Assembly (NCBI RefSeq): GCF_000699445.3
Contig: NC_067198.1
Span: 45,136,691 to 45,200,690, forward strand
Direction of reading: 5' to 3'
Length of the DNA: 64,000 nt
Source: Schistosoma haematobium
Lineage: Eukaryota; Platyhelminthes; Trematoda; Strigeidida; Schistosomatidae
Numbering within the stretch: the first letter of the stretch is position 1; each line of letters begins with the position of its first letter. The notes under the pieces are model-generated. The model did no database searches and was not told the DNA's origin. It saw only the letters and a program-made list of their open reading frames with translations. Positions 24,525 to 36,638 of the stretch are shown one piece after another. Made by a program: the position numbers and the translations under genes.

Positions 24525-25273
24525 GTAGATGAGGAGAGAAGCGGTCTCTGCATCAATAGGCCTCAACATGCAGAAAGGCAAAACTAAGGTCTTCAAATAC
24601 AACACGGAGAACACCAATCCAATCACGATTGATAGCGAAACTCTGGAAGATGTAGAATCCTTCACGTACCTGGTCAAGTGTATCATCGATGAACAAGGAG
24701 GATCAGATGCAGACGTAAAAGCGAAGATTGGCAAAACAAAGGCCACATTCATACAATTGAAGAACATATGGAACTCAAAACAACTGTCAACCAATATCAA
24801 AGTTACAATCTTCAATACGAACGTCAAGACAGTTCTACTGTATGGAGCTGAAACATGGACAACTACTACAACCATCATCAAGAACGTACAAGTATTTATA
24901 AATAGTTGTCTATGCAAGATACTCAACATGCATTAACCGGTTACCATCAGCAACAGCCTTCTGTGGGAGAGAACAAACCAGGTTCCGACTGAAGAGGAAA
25001 TTAGGAAAAGACGATGTAAGTCTCTAGGACATACGTTATGCAAATCATCAAACTGCATCACGAGGCAAGCGCTAACTTGCAATCGTGAAGGGAAATGGAA
25101 AAGTGGAAGGCCAAAGAACACATTACGTCAAGAAAGGCAATCAGATATGAAAAGGATGAATAAAAAATGTAAAAAGCTGGAAAGGATTGTCCAGAACAGG
25201 ATTGAATGGAGAGTGCTGGTGGGTGGCCTATGCTTTTCCACGAGGATCAACAGGCGTAAGTAGATGAGGAGAG
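24525..25273 (+). mobile_element. RTE-clade LINE, 5'-truncated copy with 14-bp target duplication
   Basis: GTAGATGAGGAGAG occurs at 24525-24538 and 25260-25273. The insert 24539-25259 encodes a 3' RTE reverse transcriptase segment: GLNMQKGKTKVFKYNTENTN, ITIDSETLEDVESFTYL, then VKAKIGKTKATFIQLKNIWN and LLYGAETWTTTT. An ORF is open to about 24936, where a stop follows. The segment YLVKCIIDEQGG differs from the usual YLGSIIDEQGG and is shared with the copy at 39316-40046. Confidence 0.9.
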
Positions 25274-25832
25274 TGGCATCTTTATGTGGTATAACGTCTT
25301 CTAGAAGTTGGAGCAGTTTATTCTGTAGATGATGTTTAGGTAGTTTTGTTATTTCATCTTTTGGTATGTATAAACGACTGACTTAAATGATTTCGCTGAG
25401 TTGTGAAGCAACTCCAATACAAATAACTTTATTAATTTTACTGTAATATCCGATACGTCATTCATGTCCTGTGTTTGTATTCTAATACATACCTTATATT
25501 TGACGTTCTTACTCAGTATATGTCAAGAAAGATAATGAATACTACACGAATCAATCAATCAATCAGTATTGAGAATACAAATTTAACATAGTCATCAACC
25601 TGAACTACAAAACAGTCATTCGACTACCAGTTGAGTATAATTTGAGCAGTGATGAAAACATTTTGTCATTTATTTACATAGAAACTGAACAATTCTATAT
25701 GAAAATACTGATTAATGTAGATGTTCCTAAGGAAACTATGGCTTAGTATATGCGTCACTTTCAAAGGAAGTGAGCATTCTTACACTTATAAACTGATTCA
25801 CTACAATAATCAACTTATTCAGCTGGCATGAT

Positions 25833-26490
25833 GTCAGTCAGTCAGTAAAAACGTAGAACTTCGTACGTACGTACATCAGTTCGAGTTGCCACACCACATT
25901 AGCACAGAGATGCAGTTGTCGATTCAAATACCGTAGTGGTAGAGGTAGTAAAAGTATAAGCAGTAATCGGAAAGATTAGGGTTTGAAGATGTTATTCAAA
26001 GAGTATAATCCAGTGAAATAAATTTGGAAAGAGAAAAAAGAAAGGGACATGAAGAATTTGGAAGAAAACAAGGAGTGGATGCACCTGCGCCATTGCAGAT
26101 GATTTTGAGCTATTTCATCCAGAGTCTCTAACCATCGGTTGCTATCATCTGGCGGTCCCCAAACAGGTAGTCTACACCTATCAACATGGATCAGTTTACT
26201 TGTCAGTGAGTTCATGGATTTATGCCATGTTTTGGTCTGGCCGACCCTAGCTTTCTTCCAACCTACTCCTATACCAATGAACATCGCACGTCGAGGCAGT
26301 CGGTGGTTGGGCATACGTAACACGTGTCACAGCCATCTCAACTGATGAAGTTTCAATACTTCATCAATTGATTTGCCATCCTTACCTAGTACTCGTTTCC
26401 TAACAACTGCGTTACTTACTCGATGGTCCCAGGATATAAGAGCAATGTTTCGAAGACACCTATGATCAAATACTAGTAACCTACGAATAT
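25833..26490 (-). mobile_element. LINE-2 family, 3' fragment
   Basis: Minus-strand translation: DHRVSNAVVRKRVLGKDGKS, LHQLRWLGHMLRMPNHRLPR (one frame break between), KKARVGQTKTWHKSMNSLTS. 3' tail GTCAGTCAGTCAGT on the plus strand at 25833. The longest copy of this family in the window. Confidence 0.75.
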
Positions 26491-26989
26491 CCTGGCATAA
26501 TGATATTTCAAGAAAGAAGAAAATCTGGCTCTGTGAAATTATTGTCACTTTTATACAAATTCTCTGATGATGTTTCTGATATTACTGAATATAGTCAAAA
26601 TTAAACATGTTGATTGACATTATCATCACTCGGATTTTTAGGAAATGAATATTAAAGCAAATGAAGTGACTGACATATAAGAGAGATGGAGAAAAAGTAA
26701 CAAAGCTAACATAGAATTGTATGTATAACTATTTATCAAATCCTAGGCAGAAAAAATATACATCCGGAAAGAATTCCATCAACGATTAGAATAACCTATA
26801 ATCATATGAACGGGCTTAAAAATGTTCAGTCTAAAAATAGTTTCTTTAGTCACGTGATCACTAATAGAATTATCACCCAAAATTCCCATGAATTTGATAC
26901 GTTAAGTCAGACAAAATACAGATTGTTAAAAGGGAGACTTTGGTTGTTGATATTATGGTTTCTATTTCAATTATTTATTCATTCATTTT

Positions 26990-27694
26990 ATTATCAGTAG
27001 TATTACAATGAATTAAAGTAGAATGTGATTTGTTATGAATTCTATGGTACAACATTTGTTCATTTGCTGATTAAGTTAATTATAGCATTGATGAATAAAT
27101 GAACTGTATATCATCTGTCATATGATTGAATATTCAGAATTGTAAAATAATTCCATTTGTATAAGGCAAGTAAGTAGGAGACAGGAACAGACAGTGAGTG
27201 AGTGAGTGAGAGAGAGTAAAAGACATTCCTAGAATAATGAATGATGAAAATGGAATGTTCTAGTTTGAGATCATTTGTATTGATGTATGTATAGCTTTAC
27301 CACTGGTATGGATTGATTCCGTTAGAACATTGTTGATCGACCTTAATGAATGTAATTAATTGAATTTGAAGTAAAATTGAATGCGTGTGTGTGTGTGTGT
27401 GTATTTGAATAATTGACTAGACATTGTATATCTAGTTGTAGAGAGGGAAACAAATGAATTTGATCATAATATTTATGATGCGTATGATTAATGATCTAGT
27501 TGTTAGTTATTTGTATTAAGATTTTCATTATAATGTTAATGTTTATGGAATAGTATGCGGTGTTTAGTCTTTTAATGGATCAAATTTAAACAACAGATCT
27601 GAAGTTCAAATCTAGTTTCAGGTTATTATTCTTTATTAGTCAAGTAATTTCATAAGTCACTGTTTAATTAGTGTAAATTAAGGCTGATGCATTA
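26990..27694. repeat. Right arm of a 706-bp inverted repeat
   Basis: Reverse complement of 21246-21951, with a (GT)9 run at about 27385-27402 matching the (AC)9 in the left arm. Spacer between the arms is about 5 kb. Just beyond the arm, 27695-27740 repeats part of the arm (27519-27565) in direct orientation. Confidence 0.9.
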
Positions 27695-28009
27695 AGATTT
27701 TCATTATAATGTTAATGTTTAGGGAATAGTGTGCGGTATTGCTTTATTGATTAAATAAATCAACTTCTAACGAATCAGTCTCAGATTCAGAATCTCAACC
27801 TATCTATCCTGTCTGACCTTTTTAACTTGAATTTGCGAAATATCCTAATGTAATACAAAGGAACCAGACGAAAGGTCGTTATCTTATGCTTTATTATTTA
27901 TGGTAAAAACAGATCAATGATAGCTGTTGACAAATGTTTTGTCATAAAATTTTGACTAAAATAAAGTTCAAAATAATAATTGGGTAATGATCCATATAGC
28001 GTCTTGGTG

Positions 28010-28445
28010 ATTGTTGAGTTTTGACTGATATCATAAATGGATCAGTGTTAGACCACCATTGAAGACCTGATAACACTGGATGGCCGTTTCGTCCTAGTAT
28101 GTGAATCTTCAACCGTGCGTTCCACGATCCCATATGTGGGACTCGGACCCAGGACCTTCGGTTTCGCGCGCAAACGTTTAACCTCCAGACCAGTGAACCG
28201 GCATCCAACGGTGTTAATTTTCTAACTTCAAATAATCCACGATACTTCGTGACCGTCTATCATTGTCGTCACTGAGTAGCTACCTCACAACAGACATGAT
28301 TGAAGTCCACTTGACATGGCTTCTTACTAGAACTCCAGGAGATACATCTTGAATCTAGTCACTAGTGAGCACATGATAATTATCAGTATAGGGTTGTGGA
28401 GATTATTGAGTTCAGAATAATACCATAAATGGATTAATTCGGTAA
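28010..28445 (-). repeat. Ribozyme repeat family 2, full-length degenerate copy
   Basis: Minus strand: end of a preceding unit's tail, 5' extension, head (GCCGGTTCACTGGTCTGGAG), damaged ribozyme, tail. The ribozyme core is lost (TTGAAGA). Confidence 0.75.
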
Positions 28446-28654
28446 TAAATAATTAAATAACTTAAATAAGAAATTTTATATGTTATCAACAAATAGATAA
28501 TTTCTTGGTTGTTTATTCATCCTTTTTATTGTTTTCTGGTTTACAATTGTTGTTGAACTCAAGTCGTCTTCTTCATCGAAATATGATGAATTTACTGTTG
28601 AAATATGAATGTATCTAATGATACATCAAAATAGGGAATTACAATATTAATATT

Positions 28655-28745
28655 AAGAGGATTTTTGTGAATATTATAGTAATTTCAATGGTTGAGATCA
28701 AGCTAGACCACCATGGAAAACATGGAAACATTGGACGGCTGTTTG
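28655..28745 (-). repeat. Ribozyme repeat family 2, tail fragment
   Basis: Tail from the ribozyme 3' side to CACAAAAATCC, minus strand. Confidence 0.6.
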
Positions 28746-29580
28746 TAAATAAATAATTTGATCCGATCAATACTATAGAACGTATCGTAGTGGAGCAATA
28801 AGTATTGACCCCTTGTTAGCATATTACAAATCAATGAGACAGGAGAGATGAAGAACAACCGAGGTGTAAAAATAATTATTCTAAACAAAAACGAAAAATT
28901 TAAACCTTCCGCTGAAAACTCGATTGAAAAAATTAAAACAGAATGGCAACAAAATACACAATTTAAAAACTGATATATCAAATAATTACATATGTATCAA
29001 TTAGATAGATTATAGTATTGTACCATCTTCAAATATGGAGAAAGACTATCCTTTAAATCCTAAACATAAGGTGCAAAATATTCCTGATAGGTTTTCTAAG
29101 TGTACTCTAGATTCGGTTCCTTAAACGCTTGAAGCTAAATCTACAAGGTAACTTGAATACAAGAGAAAAGCACATGAAGTGTAGAAAGATTACTTAACTT
29201 CAAGGTTCCTTTATGTACAGAAAATTTCAGTTGCCTTTCAGCTTCTGGTAATTTCTTTCATTTCTTCTTTTCAGAGTTTCATGATCAGAAAACTTCTTTG
29301 CAATGATTTTTTTGACTTCATTTATACAAGAACACAGATCGATGTTCTCTTTGACACACGCTAAACTTCTGTGTAATATATTGTTATTCTTCAAAGAACA
29401 TTCACAATACTGAAATATACCAATATTATGTCCCTAATCTATAAATACTATGCTAATAGGTAGAAATTGTTCAATATCTTTCTGAAGAATATCAACTAAT
29501 GTGAATCCTAGATTACAAGAGAATCAGTGTATTACATTAAGTGATGTTACTTGATTGTTAAACAATCAGATCTATAGATT

Positions 29581-29725
29581 TTGATGAAGTTTTGTTCTCT
29601 GAGCTAGATGGTTTGGTCGTTTAGCTTTCATCGTTTTTCTGAACGACATCATCAGCACAAACTTAAGAAGAACGATGAAAGCTCCATGACCAAATCATCC
29701 AACTCAGAGAACAAAACTCCATCAA
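29581..29725. mobile_element. Foldback element
   Basis: Inverted arms of about 60 bp: TTGATGAAGTTTTGTTCTCT at the left and AGAGAACAAAACTCCATCAA at the right, meeting at GACATCATCAGCACAAACTT. No transposase. Confidence 0.75.
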
Positions 29726-29917
29726 ACTCATACACTTGAGCTACAAATTTTCTCCACTATCTCAAAATCAAATTTATAGAAAAATATGAAATAATATGTA
29801 TATTGTCTATTTTAAAACAAGAATAGTTGTAGAGAATAAAATTGACAGAACTACACATAAACTTGAAACAACCTTTTTTAAAAGAAAACGAGCACAAATA
29901 GATAGACACTAACTTAC

Positions 29918-30644
29918 ATTTTCGTTTGATCATTCCATTTGTTCGAAAATCAACTACTGCTACTCTCCATCTTTGTGTAGCTGTACCATAACCGTACACA
30001 GCAGCAGCCATAGCTCGACCACCAGGTTCTGTAACTAATCCAGTAAACACAACTATTTCATCAGTTCTCTGGGATGATGATGATGATGACCATTTGTCAT
30101 CATTGGTTTGAAATTGATGATGACTGTCTGCATGCATTTGATTTATAGGTGACGACATAGTACTGCTCATAGGTGAAATATTATTAGTACCATTATTGAT
30201 ATTGTTTACTGTACTGGCATTAACAGTAGTAGAAGTAGTAATAGTAGTAATGGTGGTCGTTGTATGAGGGACAGCATCCGAACTTGATCCAGTGGTGGTA
30301 GGAATTGTATTTTTATCAAAGACAATCCTTTGTCCTTCAGTTGAAGAAGGTATATCTGTTACTTTCACTGAAGCTGACTTAATCTTATCCAGAGATTCTT
30401 CACTATCATCCAACATATCATCATGATGAGTTTGACTTTTCATTGAATCATCTTCATTATTGTTAACTTGATATCGATTTGATTCATTAATACTCCATTG
30501 TCCAGTACGTAAAGGAATAGTATGCCAACACTTACCTTCATCTGTACTAAAACGTAATACATCTGGCCATAGAGTTTCAGCTGGGACAGCTACAATTAAA
30601 CCTCCACGATTAGCTATTTGATAATGATGTGGTCCATCAAGTGC
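29918..30644 (-). CDS. SORT1: Sortilin-like receptor, final propeller blades with second low-complexity insert
   Basis: 242 codons plus one base. It opens ALDGPHHYQIANRGGLIVAV, matching sortilin [29 protein letters not shown] is an Asp-box-like blade motif identical in spacing to FSTDEGQCW of sortilin. Residues about 51-195 are an insert rich in Ser, Thr, Asn and Asp with a Thr/Ile-rich tract and sequons NES, NAS, NGT and NIS. Vertebrate sortilin has about 10 residues here. The fold then resumes with VVFTGLVTEPGGRAM (sortilin YFTGLASEPGARSM) and ends in KRKC. The open frame runs past 29918 into the intron, but GTAAGT at 29917-29912 and the phase of the next exon place the border there. Low-complexity Vps10 inserts are likely extended, glycosylated linkers; that is inference. 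Confidence 0.95.
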
Positions 30645-31257
30645 CTACAGAATAAATAAATGAAACGAAAGAAATAATTTAGTCGATGGAACTGAGAAGT
30701 TCTTCGTAAAACTGATCTTTAAGTAGCAAATGAATGGAATTTTGTGGATAGAACAAGTAACCAACTGGTATGTATATTAGGAAGCTGAAGATAGGATTTC
30801 TAAAGATAGTTCAAACAAAAAACAGGCTTCATCAAAAACCACAATGTGCGAAATAGCTATTTTACTCTACTGCGCTATTCCATATCAGTGCACATACATG
30901 ACTCGGATACGAGGAGAACGCTTAGAGTGAGGTGAATGACTTCATTAGTTTTAGTGCAAGAAGTATTTTATTGGCACATACATTATCTTCAAATGATATT
31001 ATTTCACTACATAATCTAATATCATAACCTTTCTAATGCATTATTATGTTTATCCAGTGTTCATATGTACTCGCGGAATTAATACTGAAAAGTTCGTACA
31101 TAAAAACGATTGGACAGCTGGATGATCAATTCTTTGAAGAGATTCGCGTTGTTAACAAATATTAAAACAGAATAGAATGGCTGATTTAGTTGTTGAGAAT
31201 GAAATAATCATGGGTGGCTATTAAAATTATTTGAATGTACCTCTTCATAACAGTATT

Positions 31258-31415
31258 GGTTTTACAATAGAACTCTAACCCATTAAGTTCCTGTTTTGAA
31301 AGTTAATGCACTATCCACTAAGCTACTGATTCCAAATAAGTACTGGGATCCAATGACATTAGGCTGATAAGTCCTAAATAGAACGAAACGTTCATCCTAG
31401 ATACTAGTACTGGCC
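31258..31415 (+). repeat. Family 1 (SM-alpha type), degenerate
   Basis: A minus-strand head-like stretch (CTATCCACTAAGCTACTGA) is followed by a plus-strand ribozyme remnant (GGCTGATAAGTCCTAAATAG with GAAA). The core CTGATAA has lost G8. Confidence 0.55.
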
Positions 31416-31479
31416 GCATTCCTATTTTACAGAATGGTCAAGACTAAAACGTTATATGAAGAAAACTCGGTCTGGATGT

Positions 31480-31501
31480 ATATATATATATATATATATA
31501 T
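31480..31501. repeat. (TA)11 microsatellite
   Basis: Perfect TA run. Confidence 0.95.
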
Positions 31502-31867
31502 ACATATACCAATAGACATTATTTATTTACTCCTACAAATAATTTACATAGATTTGAAGGAAAAATCACGGAAGATGATTGTTGGCTGAGTAAGCTCTTT
31601 TGTAAAAGTTGTCAGTGTTTAGTAGTTTGAATATATCTCTTCATGTCAAAAATTCACATAAGTCATGGAATAGCACTGAAATCTGAAGGATTATTGAACG
31701 GTTATTTAATTATATCTTAAAAATCCTGAACAGTGCACACACTTTCAGTTTCATTTATAATCGAATACAGGACCACTAAATTTCATGGTGAGTACATTAA
31801 GCCCGGATAACTAAGAAAAAATCCAATAATTTTAATTTCGTTCAAAATAATGAATTTCAGTTGTTAT

Positions 31868-32040
31868 GTGATTGAATGTTGCCAGGAGGAAGCCCTGAAC
31901 AAGCCTAGGTTTCATGTTAGTTGGCACTTGCCGACAAGGTGTAGCCACATTAGCAGGAAAACGAATAGTCCCTATAGTATTCGAAACTGCATCACTTAGC
32001 TTTATAGTCAAAGACTTTACCACTAAGCTACTTGGGACAC
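31868..32040 (-). repeat. Ribozyme repeat family 3, degenerate
   Basis: Minus-strand head (TAGCTTAGTGGTAAAGTCTT) and ribozyme remnant GTCGGCAAGTGCCAACTAAC with GAAA. The core CTGACGA is lost. Confidence 0.65.
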
Positions 32041-32397
32041 TAAACGAATTTGTGACAGGTTTATGTCATTATTCCAGCTATCGGTTAAATCTGTCTCACT
32101 ATCAACATGTTGAAATTTCACTAGTTATTAAAAATCCATTCTGAAACTAGTCACTCCATCAATAGAGAAGTATTATCAACTCACTTTCAGTTCAAAATCA
32201 AAGGTATTTTTTAGAAAATATATTATTCTATATCTAATTTAACATTTAATATCAGATGATAAGTTTACATGTGTAATTCACATATTACAAACTAAAAACT
32301 TTAGAAACAACCATTATTAGAAACCTTCAATCTTGCGTAATATATAATTTATTCGTCTATGAGATGGTGGAGATTTGTAGCTCAGGTGGATGATTTT

Positions 32398-32520
32398 GAT
32401 GGAGTTTTGTTCTCTAAGCTGGATGGTTTGGTCGTGGAGCTTTCAACGTTTTTCTGAACGACATCATCAGCACATACTCCACGACCCAACCATCCAGCTC
32501 ACAGAACAAAACTCCATCAA
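32398..32520. mobile_element. Foldback element
   Basis: TGATGGAGTTTTGTTCTCTA at the left and ACAGAACAAAACTCCATCA at the right. Short centre. Confidence 0.75.
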
Positions 32521-32944
32521 AATAATTCATCTATGATTAGACCATATAAAATCTATCCTAAACGTTCATTTAAATGAAAATTATTAAATGACGAATATCA
32601 TATCCTCAAACTAATCACATATACATAAAGAATATTTCATACAGTCCTAGTAAGTTATCTTGATCCATGCAGTTAAATAATGTCGTACATGAAACAAGGA
32701 TCATCTATGATAACAGGAAGTGAGAAGAATGATAACAGTACATTATTATAAATCTAATTAAATCAGGAATGTGAACTATTAGTGTTTGAATCAGTAATTT
32801 AACCACAATGCATTTACCATAATCCCTGAAAGCACTGTGGTTTGATTGCTACAGGGATTTATTATCCAATAAGCTGTAGTTTGAAATGTTTGTCTAATTA
32901 AAGTTAGTAAGTATTTTAAACTATTAACATACATCTAATGTGAA

Positions 32945-33155
32945 TAGTTGAGATCATGAGTCAATTGAAGCTAGACCACCATGAAAAACCTGGAGACACT
33001 GGAAGGCAGTTTTTTCCTAGTATGAAACTACTCAGCAGTGCTCATCCACAATCCCACCTCTCGAAATTCGAACTCGGGATCTATCAGTCTAGCTTCAATT
33101 GACTCATGATTTCAACTATTAAAATTACTACAATATCCACAAAACCCCTTCTGAT
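32945..33155 (-). mobile_element. Family 2 composite with inverted arm
   Basis: Left: minus-strand tail, ribozyme remnant and head fragment (to about 33091). Right: plus-strand tail AGCTTCAATTGACTCATGAT to AAAACCCCTTCTGATA. The ribozyme has CTGAGTA and AAAA in place of GAAA. Confidence 0.7.
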
Positions 33156-33535
33156 ACTAAACATTCAATGTTTGTTTGTTAATTACTAATCATACACTAT
33201 TTTTGTTTCGATTATGTAACTGACAGTCTTTAAACATTTCAGAATGATTATATAAGATGGATTTTTTTCTCTATGATATCTCTATCGTACATATATGTGA
33301 GAAATGAAATAGTCTAAAAACTATGTTCCCATACTGATAAAGTAAATTGAGGTTTATTAAATGGATACAAATCTCATTATAAACAAATTACATAATCAGA
33401 TAAAAATGAAAATCACTAGACTTAAACCCAAAAAAACTAATGATAATACAAAATTGATGTATGATATTAAGGATATTATCGAGAATTTCAAGAGAAAACA
33501 TAGTTTATTCAATCTTATTGACGAAATTATTAGTA

Positions 33536-33890
33536 TCAGTTGGGTTTTGTGGATATTATAGTAATTTCAGTGGACGGCCGTTTCGTCCTATTGTGGGACT
33601 CCTCAGCAGTGCGCATCCACGACATCGCCCCCTGCGAGCGGCATCCAACGGTGTTAATGTCTAACTTCAACTAATTCAAGAAATTGAGCGACACATCAAC
33701 TATTGTCTTCAGTGAGTTGCTACCTCACAACAGACCTAGTTGAACTCCACTAGTCAATCTTTGGTTGTGGCTAGTGAAAGAGCATTGCTACGGAGTACCC
33801 ACACTAGGATGAAACGTCCAGTGTGTCCAGGTTTTCCATGGTGGTCTAGCTTCAACTGACTAATGAACTTAACCACTGAAGTTACTAGTG
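33536..33890. mobile_element. Family 2 composite (minus unit joined to plus 3' half)
   Basis: 33536-33760 is a minus-strand unit with its 5' extension. 33761-33890 is a plus-strand ribozyme variant (GAGTACCCACACTAGGATGAAAC) and tail. The variant differs from the main family and resembles the one at 34340-34400. Confidence 0.65.
33568..33612 (-). ncRNA. Hammerhead ribozyme (family 2), stem I broken
   Basis: Minus strand keeps GCACTG, CTGAGGA, GTCC/GGAC, GAAA, ACGGCCGT and GTC. The 3' strand of stem I has been replaced by CACTGA through a deletion of the tail junction, so it cannot close. Confidence 0.55.
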
Positions 33891-33892
33891 TT

Positions 33893-34475
33893 GAGATCAT
33901 GAAACGAACTTAGCTGAATAACTGTTAAAAAACTCGGGAAGATATTTCATATCAGTTTTAAACTCTTCATTGTTGCTCATCCACAACCTAACAATTAAAA
34001 ATCGAAACCAGAATCTTCAGTCTAGCATGCGAATGCTTAACTTCGAGACTACTGAGCCAGGATCCAATGGTGTACAAGTTTAGATTTAACTAATTAGTGA
34101 TATTCCATTGTTTTTGTTAGATACGTTTCATACATGCGACAAAATCATCACCTTCCAGAGGAAATTTCCGGAGTTCTAATGAAAAGCTGTGATCAGTGAA
34201 GTTCGATTGTATCCGATGTAAGGATGGTGTTCACTGAAGATAATCGAAAACTGTCGTGCAACGTTACAGATCTGTGGTTCTGAGATTAGGCATTTACGCA
34301 TGGAATCAATGGTCGTAGTTTCAATCTTCGGTTGCGGTTAGTGAAAGAGCATTGCTACAGAGTACCCACACTAGGATGAAGCGGCCATCCAGTTATTCCA
34401 AGTTTCCAACAATTGTATAACTTAAATTGGTTCGTGATCTCAATAAAATTCAACAATTACCATAACCCTCATACT
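33893..34475. repeat. Family 2, old inverted pair
   Basis: 33893-34110 minus-strand tail and head. 34165-34475 plus-strand 5' extension, variant ribozyme (GAGTACCCACACTAGGATGAAG) and tail ending CATACTGA. Both heavily mutated. Confidence 0.55.
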
Positions 34476-34849
34476 GAAAATAGTTCCTTTTAAGAACTTT
34501 ATTTGAAAAACACAATCATTTAATATCAGTATTATATTAAAGGAGAGATGTAACTTGTGTAAATTTACTGATCAAGGCCGTCTCAATTTTGCCCACATTC
34601 GTCACTTGTAGAGTATGATATATATTCCTTAGCCAACTAAAGGACAAGTTTACTGCACAAGAGTTCACTATGTCCTACTTTATGACAAAGAAACGTGTTT
34701 ACTAAAAGTAGCGGATATTCCATGTTATTGGGATATAATCATAAATGTTCTCAAAACATTCCTCGAGTTTGTTGAGATCACCGAGTGAGCAATGCTAAGA
34801 GTAAATTCAAGGTACTAACTGGGGATGATAAATTTATTGGTGGTAAGGT

Positions 34850-35335
34850 GAATCTTCATCTATATTTTATATATGCCCAACCACTACCTGATTCAATGAA
34901 CGAATTTGGCTAGTGTACGAGTGATTTGAAAAAGAGTTAGGAACAACTAAGCCAAGACGCTATCATCCCATGTAGTCAATGACTGTTAGGTATTTTGATA
35001 GACACAAATCACCTGGTTGGGGTTCGTGTGATTATCGTAACAAACTGTTAGAAACATTGAGTGTGATAGGTCAGAATCTTTCCCCCTGGCGCAAGCGGAT
35101 TCACTCTGTGTCTTCTCTTAGATCCCAAGTTTCATAGTTCCTGGTACATTTTTTTATCCCACCGATCCATAACTTTGATGCCTAAACTTTTTTATTCCCA
35201 CTGATGCTGTTAATACCTTCATTACTGAGATCTCCTCTGACAATTTCATTTCGCCAAGCTATTGGATATAGCAACTCGAACCTATGTACACGTGTTTCTG
35301 GTTACACTTCACGTATGGTTGACTGACTGAAATTA
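34850..35335 (+). mobile_element. LINE-2 family, old 3' fragment
   Basis: Plus-strand blocks matching 22313-22800 (GGTTGGGGTTCGTGTGATTA, ACTCTGTGTCTTC) and a 3' end GGTTGACTGACTGA. Heavily mutated. Confidence 0.5.
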
Positions 35336-35499
35336 TCAATGTATCTAGAAGTTTTATTTTGCTATTAATGTTGTGCATAGTCAATATAATTTGAGATACA
35401 ATATTAAGGATTTATTCTGAACTTAAAATAATCTTGTGGTGTAGACAAGATGCACATCTATCAGCAGAAGATAGAAAAATACTGTCAATATATAGCCAG

Positions 35500-36060
35500 G
35501 CAAAGGGTGTATTAGCCCAAGTCGCCATACCTCACCACATTAGGACTATTAGATAAAAATAACAAGATGAATGAAAAAGAGATCGAATTAAGGTAGTGGC
35601 AAAAATAATAAGATAGACTAAACACTGAGGGTATCGTTCGAAAAGGCACGACGGAAAGATACACATAAAAGTAGATTGGAATTAAAAATCGAAAGATCAA
35701 GTGTCAACCTCAATCCTAAACACTTGGACCGTTTCCGAGACATTTTTCCTAGTATTTTCAACAATCATTTAGAATAGTTGCAAGGATCCCAATCAGGTAG
35801 TCTGAACCTATCAAACGCTTCAGTTTAACAGTTGATGTTTTCACGAACTGACAATAAATCTTGGACTGGTTACTCCTAGGTCTCCTCACACCTACTACAA
35901 CTGGAGCTAGCACAATGCATCAAAGTAGGTGGTAGTTGGGTATACGTAATACGCAATTCCAATTACCTCATTAGCTGAATAATCACTACTTAACCAACCC
36001 ATCCTCAATCTTGACCTAACACTTTGAGTCTAAATTTAGCATTGTTTACCCAATAGTATC
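35500..36060 (-). mobile_element. LINE-2 family, old 3' fragment
   Basis: Minus-strand remnants corresponding to LRWLGHMLRMP and GQTKTW regions, plus 3' UTR blocks such as GCCATACCTCACCACATTAG. It lies tail to tail with the copy at 34850-35335. Confidence 0.5.
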
Positions 36061-36458
36061 ATCTTACTACTTGGATTGAAGTTGATGGAACGAAGTTAAA
36101 AATTATAAGTCAGTTGTTTGGATTCAAAAGTTAAAAAAGATCCCCATAGCTATGGTATCGGTGGACACACTTTTATAATGCACACAAACGCGGCAGCAAC
36201 CGACAGCTAAGCTTCATTTTATTTAATGTACATTGACATCTATTGGTACGGCACATCTGTAATAGTGTAGGTAACTAATACCATTCAGTGGGTTTTGCTA
36301 AATAAAAGCTTTCAGCTAAGCAGATGTTATGATTAGTTCATTATATTTTTATTACTTGTAAACAGGGTATCTAAATCCATAATATAATTAACGTACAGTG
36401 AACTAAAGATTACCAAATAAATACAGATAAATGTATTTTATCATATCATATTACTTAC

Positions 36459-36638
36459 TTTAAGCCATGTATATCCACCATCAGAACTGACAAACACATC
36501 GGCTGGTGTATTTTTCAAATGTGTTGCCACATGTCCATGAGCTAATATCAGTCCCGGTGCTGCGGCTATTGACAATGGTGGAGAAGCGATAACACGATTT
36601 TTAATGCTGAATTGATTGCTTATTTGTAAACCACAAAC
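36459..36638 (-). CDS. SORT1: Sortilin-like receptor, Vps10 propeller exon (60 codons)
   Basis: Exactly 60 codons in phase 0 at both ends. It starts VCGLQISNQF and contains PGLILAHGHVATHL (sortilin NAVGIVIAHGSVGDAI) and ADVFVSSDGGYTWLK (sortilin PDVYISDDGGYSWTK). SSDGGYTW is a canonical Asp-box (S/T-x-D-x-G-x-T-W). Acceptor ATCATAG ends at 36639; donor GTAAGT is at 36458-36453. This is the most conserved part of the family visible here. The first Cys probably pairs with the Cys that precedes the insert in the upstream exon. Confidence 0.95.

Larger units (their letters stand above)
16578..29917 (-). other. Sortilin intron, 13.3 kb
   Basis: Phase 1 intron. It contains the 706-bp inverted repeat, an RTE copy with clear target duplications and many ribozyme repeats. 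Unassigned A+T-rich stretches: 16578-17150, 18096-18650, 18961-19871 (a short family-3-like stretch near 19260-19420), 20181-20730, 21952-22254, 22801-23397, 24231-24524, 25274-25832, 26491-26989, 27741-28009 and 28746-29580. Confidence 0.7.
30645..36458 (-). other. Sortilin intron, 5.8 kb
   Basis: Phase 0 intron. Stretches with nothing assignable: 30645-31257, 31416-31867, 32041-32397, 32521-32944, 33156-33535, 34476-34849 and 36061-36458. Confidence 0.7.

Noticed and set aside
29757..29917. Coding continuation of the 30644-29918 exon to the stop at 29757
   Set aside because: The residues after KRKC are unrelated to sortilins, while GTAAGT at 29917 and the matching phase of the exon at 16577 restore the family sequence.
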